NCBI GenBank assembly: GCA_009667805.1
Contig: CM019064.1
Span: forward strand, 78,986,400-79,050,399
Length of the DNA stretch: 64,000 bases
Reading direction: 5' to 3'
Source of the DNA: Leptobrachium leishanense
Lineage: Eukaryota > Chordata > Amphibia > Anura > Megophryidae
Shown here: positions 54,840 through 64,000 of the stretch, piece after piece
Layout of the letters: each line of letters begins with the position of its first letter
Numbering within the stretch: the first letter of the stretch is position 1
Notes under the pieces: generated by a model
What the model was told of the DNA's origin: nothing
The model's input: the letters and a program-made list of their open reading frames with translations, nothing else
Databases searched by the model: none
Made by a program: the position numbers and the translations under genes

Positions 54840-56442
54840 CTGGCCGAGCGCCTGCACTCAGACTCCAGCGCGGCGGCAGAGAGAGGGAGGGGGTGTGGCT
54901 TGGCTCCCTCAGTGTGCTGCTCCAGAGTTCTAAGGGATTGGAGGAGACTAAGAGGAGGAGGAGCTGCCTGCAGCATCCTGGTCATGAGGTCACACAAGCT
55001 GAGTGCAGGCAGCTCACGTGTATGGCTCCTCCCCCACTTCCATCCTCTTCCTGGTGTGACTGCATGGCCTCTGCACACAGTGTGAAGGAGGAGATGGTCA
55101 CAGGCTGCAGACACATCACGAGCCCCATCATGACAGCCAAGACAGTGAGTAAAATGGAGGGGGGGAGGGACATGAACTGCCTCAGAGAAATCAGGCTTGC
55201 TTTTTTTGAAACATGGGATGATTGGGGGAAAGGAGACACAGGGACTGGCTATTTTCTCCAGACAGTGGAGATGAAGGAGCTGGCACTGGGCTCAGGTTCT
55301 GGCAGTGGGGGTCCCAATCAAAAATTGAGGTACCAGGCATTGTGCACTGTGCAGCCAGAGAACAAGCTGCTCCCTTACCCAGCGCTTAGTCACACTCTCC
55401 TGTCACCCTGTCCCCACCTGGCGCTCACAGCATGCACAGGGGCTTATTACTAGTAATAAATAGTAATATATATATTTTGTTTTGAAATTTTGTATAATTA
55501 TATTAATATATTAAAATATAATTAATTTATTTTAATAATCTGTAATTTAATACATTTTAATATAATTTTAAATTTATTTATTTTAATATTTAAATATAAT
55601 GTACTATATTTATAGACTATTAATATATAATTTTAATATATAAATATTCCCGATATCCCGCCACACGGCGACTGGTATCCTGAATGATATCAGGAATATT
55701 TCTATGTGAGCAGCCGGTTCCCAGCACCGGGGCAATAGATACAGCAGAGACGGAGTGTGGAGATCTGGATTCTATAATTTTAATATATATAATTTATTAT
55801 AATAAATAATTTAATCAATTTCAATTTGTTGTGTAATTACTTGAATATTTTAATTTTAAATATATTTTATATTAATTTATTATTATTTTATTAGTTTTAT
55901 TCCCAACCAGCTCTGTGATACGCTCATACACACAGCATATTGCTGAGTTTTATTTCTACGCAGCTCTGTGATACGCTCATACACACAGCATATTGCTGAG
56001 TTTTAATTCTACGCAGCTCTGTGATACACTCAAACACACAGCATATTGCTGAGTTTTATTTCTACGCAGCTCTGTGATACGCTCATACACACAGCATATT
56101 GCTGAGTTTTGTTTCTACGCAGCTTTGTGATACGCTCATATACACTGCATATTACCGTGCATCTTATTGCTGTGTAGCTCTGTGATGTGCTCATATGCAC
56201 CGCACATTACTGTGAGTTTTATTGCTGTGATGTTTAAGCCGACTGCCCAGGGCAAAGCCTGGGGGCATGCACAAATACATAGAAATATGAGAATAACTCT
56301 GCAGTCAGTGCACACCACCTCACATACATACACTTTACTGGTGGGTGGAAGGGAATCAGGGCGTGCCAACGTGTCCACAGGTTTGGGGGGGCGCGCAAAT
56401 CTTGCCTTGCCCCGGGTGCTGACAACCCACGCTACGCCACTG
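54665..56442. mobile_element. Non-autonomous hAT element 3 (satellite-bearing)
   Basis: Termini CAGTGGCGTAGCGTGGG and its complement (CCCACGCTACGCCACTG). A perfect 8-bp duplication, CCCGAGCC, lies at 54,657-54,664 and 56,443-56,450. Interior: T tract (54,803-54,835), GC-balanced head with a 224-codon frame lacking known domains, AT-rich middle (55,450-55,890), and six 53-bp satellite units (55,900-56,235). No transposase. Confidence 0.94.
55900..56235 (-). repeat. 53-bp satellite inside hAT element 3
   Basis: About six units GCTCTGTGATACGCTCATAC, ACACAGCATATTGCTGAG, TTTTATTTCTACGCA. It is the same satellite as at 5,690-17,110 but a distinct subtype (CATATTGCTG in place of CACATTACTGTG), 40 kb away. 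Confidence 0.92.
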
Positions 56443-56755
56443 CCCGAGCCTTAGGGTTAGGAGGCCATAGATTAGGGATGGTAAAGGTTAATAAATTATA
56501 GCTTCGTAGAGGCCTTAAGAGGTTAAAGATTGGCTTCATCTGATGCCATGCTCATACTCTTAACGGCAATGTGCATATATGTGAGTCAAGAAGGCTTCAA
56601 ATGCTTAGGGCTCTAGACTGGACAAGTTAGGGTTTACAAATCACTCTACCAAATGGGATTGCATTCAAGATAAGGATCTGAAGAGCGATCATTGCTACAT
56701 GTGTGGAAAGTACCATTTAATTTGTTTTGCATTCACTGGCCAGCCAGCACATTTG

Positions 56756-57597
56756 CAGGATTATTCAAAGAGAATCGAAAAGTCACCACATGTTCGGTGA
56801 CTTTTCGTTCTCTTCAATTTGGTGCGATTTGCCGACCCTGCGGTGTATTCAGCAAGCACCACATGGACGTCGTAGTGCAGGGAAAAGCTGCCGCAAACCT
56901 GACGAACGCTCACCGCAAAACACGGCGAACGCACATGAAACCCCACTAAAACATCTGGATTAACCCCGCCGAACACGTCGGAGAAACCCGAGTAGCCGCC
57001 GATTACAGCGCAGAGCAGCTGCCGGAAAAACCTGACACCGCAGACGAATGGAGTGAAAAAAAAAAACAGTACGCTTGAATGTTTGAAAAGTGAAAAACTG
57101 TTTGCAAAGAAACTACAGAACGAAAATGTCTGAAATTTACATATAACATCCAATGAATGATAATAAAAAGGGCTGTTACAGAAAAAAGAAAAAATCCCGA
57201 AAAATGCCTAAAAGATAAAAAAAATCTATACATAAAGAGACTTTTTACTGCAGAATATTATAATCAACGGTTTATTAGATATTGAATTAAAACGAGAATA
57301 TTTTTAACATTGAAGCCTATGGGATTTGCCTGAATAAACATGTCGAATGAAACCACTTAACAGCAGTGCAATTCGGCAACTTTTTACTGCTGTTTTGTGT
57401 TCTCTGAATAGACGAAGCATTGCTTCTCTATGGGATTTCACTGCCCACGAACAGGCACAGTATGCGCAGGCAATTCTCCAACATTTGGCGAACTGCCTGC
57501 TCTCTGAATACCGAATGGCCAGGAAAGGTAACCGTACGCTGAATTTCACTGTTCGGTTACCTTTCGGCCACTATTCGGATCTCTTTGAATAACCCTG
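56756..57597. mobile_element. MITE with CAGGGTTATTCA ends, member 2
   Basis: CAGGATTATTCAAAGAGA at left and the complement of CAGGGTTATTCAAAGAGAT at right. An inner hairpin GAAAAGTCACC / GGTGACTTTTC lies at 56,777-56,808. About 840 bp, CpG-rich middle; frames inside have no recognisable domains. Confidence 0.75.
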
Positions 57598-57890
57598 ATA
57601 ATGTAGCAAACATTGGAAAAAAACTGTTGAATTCTCCAAATACAATGTTCTAAAGGTTCCTTTCTAACCTCCCGATATGCCATGTCCACCTGATCTGAGA
57701 ATTTATCCTTTATAGTTACTATCTATACATTCATTAGATAGGTCTGCGAGGCAGGCGATGTGTTATCTTAAGTAATATATGAGAACTTGTCTAATGTTGG
57801 AGTTAATGTGTGGACGTGAGTAGTCTTTGCTGAAAACCAAAGATGACGGTAATTAATGAACATGAAAACATAGTGGTAAGCTTGTTTATA

Positions 57891-57990
57891 NNNNNNNNNN
57901 NNNNNNNNNNNNNNNNNNNNNNNNNNNNNNNNNNNNNNNNNNNNNNNNNNNNNNNNNNNNNNNNNNNNNNNNNNNNNNNNNNNNNNNNNN
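57891..57990. other. Assembly gap (100 N)
   Basis: Exactly 100 N bases, a conventional gap of unknown size. Confidence 0.99.
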
Positions 57991-59074
57991 CATTTCCCAT
58001 GGTCCCTGTTTTTTCCTGTCCTGACATAACCCAGCGTACAATTCCTTTTTTGTTTTACTCCAGATGAACGTCAGCAGCACAGTCATTCACGCAGCCACTA
58101 ATTGTGTTTTCTCTTTACATTTAATTTAACTTTGATTACACAGAGTAAAGTCTTCGTGCCTTAGAAGAAAAGACCACTCGTATTTAATATACCAGTAGCA
58201 ATTGGCATATGGCGACCATATTTTCCAGGCAGTGGAAATAAGGAAAACATTTGATTAATCACATGTCTTTTGCTCAGTTATTATTGCTAGGTTGTTTTTA
58301 TCTGTCCTGACCTTAAACCAAACTTCAGTAAAGATTGAATGAAAAAACTATTTTAGAGCAGAGTTTTAAAAATGTATCAATCAACGTGGAAATAAAAGAG
58401 TGTTCCCACCCAAAATACGCTTTTGGTATATTGCACCAATTGTTCCTTTTTTTTCTGTTCACTATATCCTTATCAAAGTGCATTGCGATGGATATCCTCC
58501 AATATACAAATGAGATCAAAATAAGCTATCTCAGGGACACACACCCACAGACATGTGCACTGCACGGCATGCTGGAGGAATGTCCCGGCGTGACTCCCAG
58601 AACCCAGGCGCCCAAGCTGGTAGCGGCAGGGGTTCTTACCAGGGAGACCATGGGCAGACGGAGAGGCGAGAGGTTGAGACGCAAAGGATAGCACCTCTTA
58701 CAAAGGTTACAGGGGACTCCTTTTTACTTTGTCAGAGGAGCATTTTTTGGGAACTTACAGAGTGACCCCATGCCTCATGTTCTCGTCTGTATTAGTGGTT
58801 GTGTGCACGGAATGGGACATTTGACTTCTTTCTTGATCAAAGGTGTGTGTGTGTGTTTGTGTTGGAAGGTTTTGGAAAAATATTTAAAGGAAAAAGTCCC
58901 CTACTGGCTACATATCTAGCTGCATGAGGTTATTATTGATTTTGGATCCAATTATATTGGCTGTCCTCATCCCCCTGTGAGCTCTTCTAGTGCGAGGAGT
59001 ATCACTTAACTTCTCTTGTCTGTTGAGTAGATCCAGCATTCTTTTGCCTCTATTTTTTTATACCTTTACACTAT
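57991..59074. other. Unassigned sequence
   Basis: 58,553-58,700 is locally GC-rich with overlapping short frames, but no domain or splice pattern can be supported. The rest is AT-rich. Confidence 0.4.
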
Positions 59075-59246
59075 CAGGTCTATTCACTAAAGGTGAAACT
59101 CTGGAGAACATTTTGAGAAACGAAAATTCTAGGTCAAAATAGCCAAACCAGAAAAATTCATTTATCTCACTTTTCAAATAGGCTATTTGGTCTAGATTGT
59201 TCTCCTGCCTATTCTCCTGAGTTTCACCCTTTAGTGAATAGACCTG
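59075..59246. mobile_element. Hairpin MITE with CAGGTCTATTCACTAAAGG ends, member 3
   Basis: Arms CAGGTCTATTCACTAAAGG and the complement CCTTTAGTGAATAGACCTG, with one extra C in the right arm; the interior ATTCTAGGTCAAAATAGCC is shared with member 1 at 7,402-7,422 (inverted). 172 bp. Confidence 0.85.
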
Positions 59247-59590
59247 TGTTATTTAAATTTTCTAGTGACTTAGTGTCCTTTTAACAGAGCCCAACACATA
59301 TATAAGCTGTAACTAGATCTCTTGTTCGTCACAAACAAAACCACTTTATAAAACAGATGCTGTTGGTTTTTTTTCTTTGTGTGAAGTAATTGCATGTAAA
59401 AAGGAAAAATTTATTTAGTATTTTTTATTTCCTTTTTCTATTTTCTAGGTATTTTTTCCCCCATGATGCAACATTTACCAATTCTTTACTGCTCTTGTTT
59501 ATTTAATCTACAGTATTTAACAGTTAATGATGTTGAGGAGGGAATGTTTAGACAAGGGGAAAGGTCTATTGTTCTCTAGGCTGAGATAAG

Positions 59591-59800
59591 AGATGGCAGC
59601 TGAATGAGATAATATGGGGAGCTTAAAAGACTTCTAACCTACCCCCTGTTAAGGTCTTTTAAATACATCCTTCACAATACAATGATTTGAGTCAGAGATG
59701 GCAGCTGAATGATATAAGACGGGGAGCTTAAAAGACTTCTAACCTACCCCCTGTTAATGTCTTTTAAATACATCCTTCACAATACAATGATCTGAGTCAG
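59591..59800 (+). repeat. Tandem duplication of 105 bp
   Basis: 59,591-59,695 and 59,696-59,800 both start AGATGGCAGCTGAATGA and share CTTCTAACCTACCCCCTGTT. About five differences; a recent local duplication. Confidence 0.93.
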
Positions 59801-59819
59801 AAATCGACCCATCTATGTA

Positions 59820-59925
59820 TAAACATACAAGAGAAAAACAAAGCACGTGTAAGATATCAGCAACATAAAATAAACACAATAAGAACATTAATTTTTCGGA
59901 GGTAGTGGCCCCTTAAGAAAGAGGA
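59820..59925 (+). repeat. Paralogue of the Tc1 target site
   Basis: AAACATACAAGAGAAAAACA, then ATCAGCAACATAAAATAAAC and GGTAGTGGCCCCTTAA, correspond to 45,956-46,004 joined to 47,605-47,680 without the Tc1-like element. Confidence 0.8.
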
Positions 59926-60708
59926 CTTCTTAACTAACCTTATGTATATTTTGTGTGTATACCCCAGAAATGTTTTCTTTCTTATTAATATTCAAATACA
60001 GTTTTCATGTTGCCCATCACCTTTTTGTGGTTTTTTGTTTTTTTTGCTGAAGCAAGTCTGCAAGTTTTGGAAATACTGTCTTTTGTAGCATATTTCACTT
60101 CCTTACCATTTAACTTGTAATAGAGCCTTCAAAAATGTGTTTTCTGAAAAGTTTTAAAACTGTTGACAACTTAAAGGGAGCTATCCTACTTCGTATGTAG
60201 GATGGAATGTGCCATCGATATGAGCACGATGTAAAAATGTTGATGGGTCCTCTCTAGTATAGAATTGCTATGTTGTATTTTCATGACAATAACATGTAAA
60301 AATTGTACATACTTTGTATTATTTTTCTTTTGTTTCAGGTTTTTGCAGTAAAAATGCACCTTAAGCTCTTCTTTACCAAGATCAATTATACTAATCTTCA
60401 AAAGCTCCTGCAGGAACCCATCATAGCGTAAACTCAATCTGTTCATATTCTGAGTCAATGCAAAGGAAGTTAGTTTCTTTAAGGTAGTAGTAAACAAATT
60501 AGCAAATGAGCCCCATAATGCGTCATTGCATTTTCAGCACCTTGGACATATCCGCCAAGTTGCTGAAGCTGTTTGAAAGGCTTTTCTTACAAAGAAACAC
60601 AGATCTCTGCCTGTATTTTATACATGTAGTAGCACTGTTTGGTCAGCAGGGGGAGCCTTCTGCCTGTCAAATAAACCTTCTGTTTCTAAAGATACTTTAT
60701 GAAAGGTG
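59926..60708. other. Unassigned sequence left of hAT element 4
   Basis: No recognised domain. It ends in the GAAAGGTG target copy (60,701-60,708). Confidence 0.4.
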
Positions 60709-62865
60709 CAGGGCCGCCATCAGGGGGGTACAGGTATTACTGGAGTATGGGGCCCGGTGCCTCCAGGGGGCCCGTGAAGGTTCACTGACAAACTTAGCTA
60801 TGCCTAGTTGTCATGGGGACCCTGAAGCTGCTGGGCTCCTGGTATGGACGGACTAATAATATGGACACTGAGGGCCCGGGTCGCCAGCACAGCGGCCCCC
60901 TCCCTCCCCCCTACAGGGCCCTACCACGTGCCTTTGTAAAGAGTAACACACGGCAGCAATAGCAGGAAGCTGGCTGTGGCCCCGCCCCCTAATGTCCCTG
61001 ACTCGCAGAGGCCCTGGAGCCGATGAGCTGATGTAGAAGTGGGAGCCTGGACCCAGCATGGAGCTCCTCTTCCCCCTGACACAGGCAGACCCAGAGGCAG
61101 CAGAGAGGATTCCACTCACCAATGTAAGTATTTGCTCTTAGGCTGCCCTGGGTCTCCTCCTTAGCTGCAGATTTTCCCAGAGGGGAGGGACGGGATGAAA
61201 AAAAAAAACGGCCCTGTATTGACATGCCCCGCCCACACGAAGCTGGTGGATAATGAGAGGGTACTCCAGAGTCCCCCTGCTTAATGAGGAGGCCTTCATT
61301 ATGTATGTGCAGCCTGTGTGTGTGTGGGGGGTATGTGTGTGGCCTGTGTGGTGTATGTGCAGCCTGTGTGGTGTGTGGTGTGTGTGTGTGCGTGTGCGTG
61401 CAGCCTGTGCGTGTGCAGCCTGTGTGGTGTATGTGTATCCTGTGGTGTGTGTGTGCGCAGCCTGTGGTGTGTGTGTGCGCAGCCTGTGGTGTGTGTGTGC
61501 GCAGCCTGTGGTGTGTGTGTGCGCAGCCTGTGGTGTGTGTGTGTGTGCGTGCAGCCTGTGTGGTGTGTGCGTGCAGCCTGTGTGGTGTGTGTGTGCAGCC
61601 TGTGGTGTGTGTGTGTGTGCAGCCTGTGTGGTGTGTGTGTGTGCTGTGACTGCACAGCATGTATGGGTTTTGTGCGTGCTGTTACTGCGCAGCATGTATG
61701 GGGTGTGTATGTGTGCTGTTACTGCGCAGCATGTATGGGGTGTGTGTGTGCTGTGACTGCGCAGCATGTATGGGGTGTGTGTGTGCTGTGACTGCGCAGC
61801 ATGTATGGCGTGTGTGTGTGCTGTGACTGCGCAGCATGTATGGGGTGTGTGTGTGCTGTTACTGCGCAGCATGTATGGGGTGTGTGTGCTGTTACTGCGC
61901 AGCATGTATGGGGTGTGTGTGCTGTTACTGCGCAGCATGTATGGGGTGTGTGTGCTGTTACTGCGCAGCATGTATGGGGTGTGTGTGTGCTGTTACTGCG
62001 CAGCATGTATGGGGTGTGTGTGCTGTTACTGCGCAGCATGTATGGGGTATGTGTGCTGTTACTGCGCAGCATGTATGGGGTATGTGTGCTGTTACTGCGC
62101 AGCATGTATGGGGTATGTGTGCTGTTACTGCGCAGCATGTATGGGGTATGTGTGCTGTTACTGCGCAGCATGTATGGGTGTGTGTGCTGTTACTGCGCAG
62201 CATGTATGGGGTGTGCTGTTACTGCGCAGCATGTATGGGGTGTGTGTGCTGTTACTGCGCAGCATGTATGGGGTGTGCTGTTACTGCGCAGCATGTATGG
62301 GGTCTGTGTGCTGTAACTGCGCAGCATGTATGGTGTGTGTGTGCTGTTACTGCTCAGCATGTATGGGGTGTGTGTGCTGTTACTGCTCAGCATGTATGGG
62401 GTGTGTGTGCTGTTACTGCTCAGCATGTATGGGGTGTGTGTGCTGTTACTGCTCAGCATGTATGGGGTGTGTGTGCTGTTACTGCTCAGCATGTATGGGT
62501 GTGTGTTGCTGTTACTGCTCAGCATGTATGGGGTGTGTGTGCTGTTACTGCTCAGCATGTATGGGGTGTGTGTGCTGTTACTGCTCAGCATGTATGGGGT
62601 GTGTGTGCTGTTACTGCTCAGCATGTATGGGGTGTGTGTGCTGTTACTGCTCAGCATGTATGGGGTGTATGTGTGTGCTGTGACTGCGCAGCATGTATGG
62701 GGTGTATGTGTGTGCTGTGACTGCGCAGCATGTATGGGGTGTGATCTCCATGTGTATGTGTGTGAGTAATGTTATAGATTTTTTAAATACAAAAATAATA
62801 CGTCTGCGGTGGGGCCCCGATCAGAGCTTCAGTAAGGGGCCCCAGGATTTCTGATGGCAGCCCTG
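60709..62865. mobile_element. Non-autonomous hAT element 4 (minisatellite-bearing)
   Basis: Termini CAGGGCCGCCATCAGGG and the complement of CAGGGCTGCCATCAGAA. A perfect 8-bp duplication, GAAAGGTG, lies at 60,701-60,708 and 62,866-62,873. The GC-rich head is followed by about 1.45 kb of GT-rich minisatellite. No transposase. It lacks the 52-58-bp satellite of the other three. Confidence 0.94.
61305..62755 (+). repeat. GT-rich minisatellites inside hAT element 4
   Basis: 61,305-61,640: irregular ~25-30-bp units around GCAGCCTGTGGTGTGTGTG. 61,640-62,755: about 32 units of 28-35 bp, CTGTTACTGCGCAGCATGTA, TGGGGTGTGTGTG. A GCGC-to-GCTC subtype switch at about 62,350 shows block-wise amplification. 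All long frames across it are artefacts. Confidence 0.95.
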
Positions 62866-62873
62866 GAAAGGTG

Positions 62874-64000
62874 CATACATTTTTACACTGTCTGCAATGG
62901 GAAATGGTTTTCCATAAATCCACTGGGTCCTGTCAGTGGTTTAATGGACACTCACTTGGTAGTGAAGGGGGGGGGGGGTAATACATCCCACAATCTCAAG
63001 TGTACCGTTTCAACCCATGGCAGGAAGCTCCTGCGATATTTAACTGCAGCACCATTAGCTCTCTGGAACCTGTCATGCATGTTGCGAAACTTTTTATTTT
63101 TTTCAGACCTTTATGGAGAGCTTTAAATTATTTTACATATTTGAAAATGGGATTTAGGATGTAAATTTATTTAGATTTCTCATTTCTTATCATTTTGACC
63201 CAAATTAAAGGACACATTTTTATTTCTATCACTGCTACATGTTGTTTTTTTTAAAAAAAAAAGCCGGACACTGGTTTAGAAGATGTAACGTTTTGTTAAT
63301 GTGTTTTTTATAAGCATTATTTCATGTTTCATGTGACAGTTTTAATGGTACTGGTCAACCTGTCAGGGCGGTTTAACTATTTTTCTTAGAGGAGGGTACA
63401 GCGCCAAAGTGTTCTGAGTAATTTCCCTGATTGCCTGTCCACCCAGCAGCTAGTTGTGATATTTGAACACTCAAAAACTGAAGGGATGTGTTTTACATTC
63501 TGCACCTTTTGTTGATCCCATGGGATAGCAGCAGTATGAGAGTGAAGCCGTGCCAGATTTCCCATTAGCTGATGTTTTTAACATGCCTGTGGGGCCTTTT
63601 GATATCAAGCAGTAGATCACTACCAGCTTACTTTATAAACCTTTGAACTGATAATTGAGAAATGCATTGCATTCTACAAATCATTGGCCCATCTATGAAT
63701 ATACCTGTCATGTCCGCCAGTAGCAGGACTCATTAGACAGGGATTCACTCACTTTATTAGTGTAAGCATTTTTTGCGAAAGAGTAATTCCCTGTCCAAAA
63801 TAAATTGCTGTCACTCCCTTCTGGTGGGTGGGTGAGTGACAGTTATGAGCAGCAGAGCGGTCCTCCTACAGAAAAGCCCCTCCACTAGCGCTATACACAT
63901 GATAGACCTCCAGAGGGATAACTTTCATCAATGAATCTCCTCCTGCCAAGCTTTTACTTTCCCTATCTGGATTGCTGAAGTTTATCCTGGTATGACAGGG
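62874..64000. other. Unassigned sequence at the right end
   Basis: A G tract (62,969-62,978) and an A tract (63,254-63,262). No TE terminus, RNA gene or coding exon that I can support. Confidence 0.45.

Noticed and set aside
61253..62769. Several 120-305-codon Cys/Val-rich and His/Thr-rich frames
   Set aside because: GT-rich minisatellite inside hAT element 4; frames exist on both strands and in several phases, with no start context or domain.

Overview
This window looks like non-coding, repeat-dense vertebrate DNA. An anuran amphibian is my best guess: there are many kinds of cut-and-paste transposon MITEs, L2/CR1-type LINEs, a CORE-SINE with an L2 tail and a Hydra/GalEA-like copia retrotransposon. 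That mix argues against a bird or mammal. I found no convincing host protein-coding exon, tRNA or rRNA. Every protein I can name belongs to a transposable element (TE), and all but short stretches are broken. One 100-base assembly gap lies at 57,891-57,990.

Layout. 1-5,380: LINE fragments, a Tc1/mariner fragment, a truncated TTAA-target element and a 2.7-kb L2 LINE. 5,690-18,280: a nested complex built on a 52-58-bp satellite and an 85-bp satellite. It has been invaded by two hAT-type elements with perfect 8-bp target-site duplications (TSDs), an LTR-type element with a 5-bp TSD, and a TTAA element that itself contains two retroposed fragments. 18,553-20,140: a minus-strand L2 LINE split by two MITEs. 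20,140-29,840: mostly unassigned sequence (intron-like or intergenic) with an L2 tail, MITEs and a GC-rich retroposon-like block. 29,843-33,058: two MITE complexes, one holding a second copy of the LTR with a 33-bp minisatellite. 34,907-37,437: an L2 LINE and the CORE-SINE. 37,853-39,973: a mariner-type foldback element with a TTAA element inside. 41,263-45,822: a copia element with two LTRs that read as identical. 46,005-52,510: two Tc1-like elements and a second mariner foldback copy. 54,271-57,597 and 60,709-62,865: two more hAT elements with perfect TSDs, plus other MITEs.

Three patterns stand out. (1) Three of the four bounded hAT elements carry arrays of the same 52-58-bp satellite, and one of them sits inside that satellite; the fourth carries a different minisatellite. 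This suggests hAT elements carry and spread tandem repeats. (2) The TTAA-target elements contain a chain of about ten consecutive hairpins. Aligned hairpins of two copies differ in sequence, but nearly every change in one arm is matched in the other. (3) Insertion history can be read directly from TSDs and paralogous empty sites.

Family names rest on motifs, TIRs and TSDs read by eye; none was checked against a repeat library.
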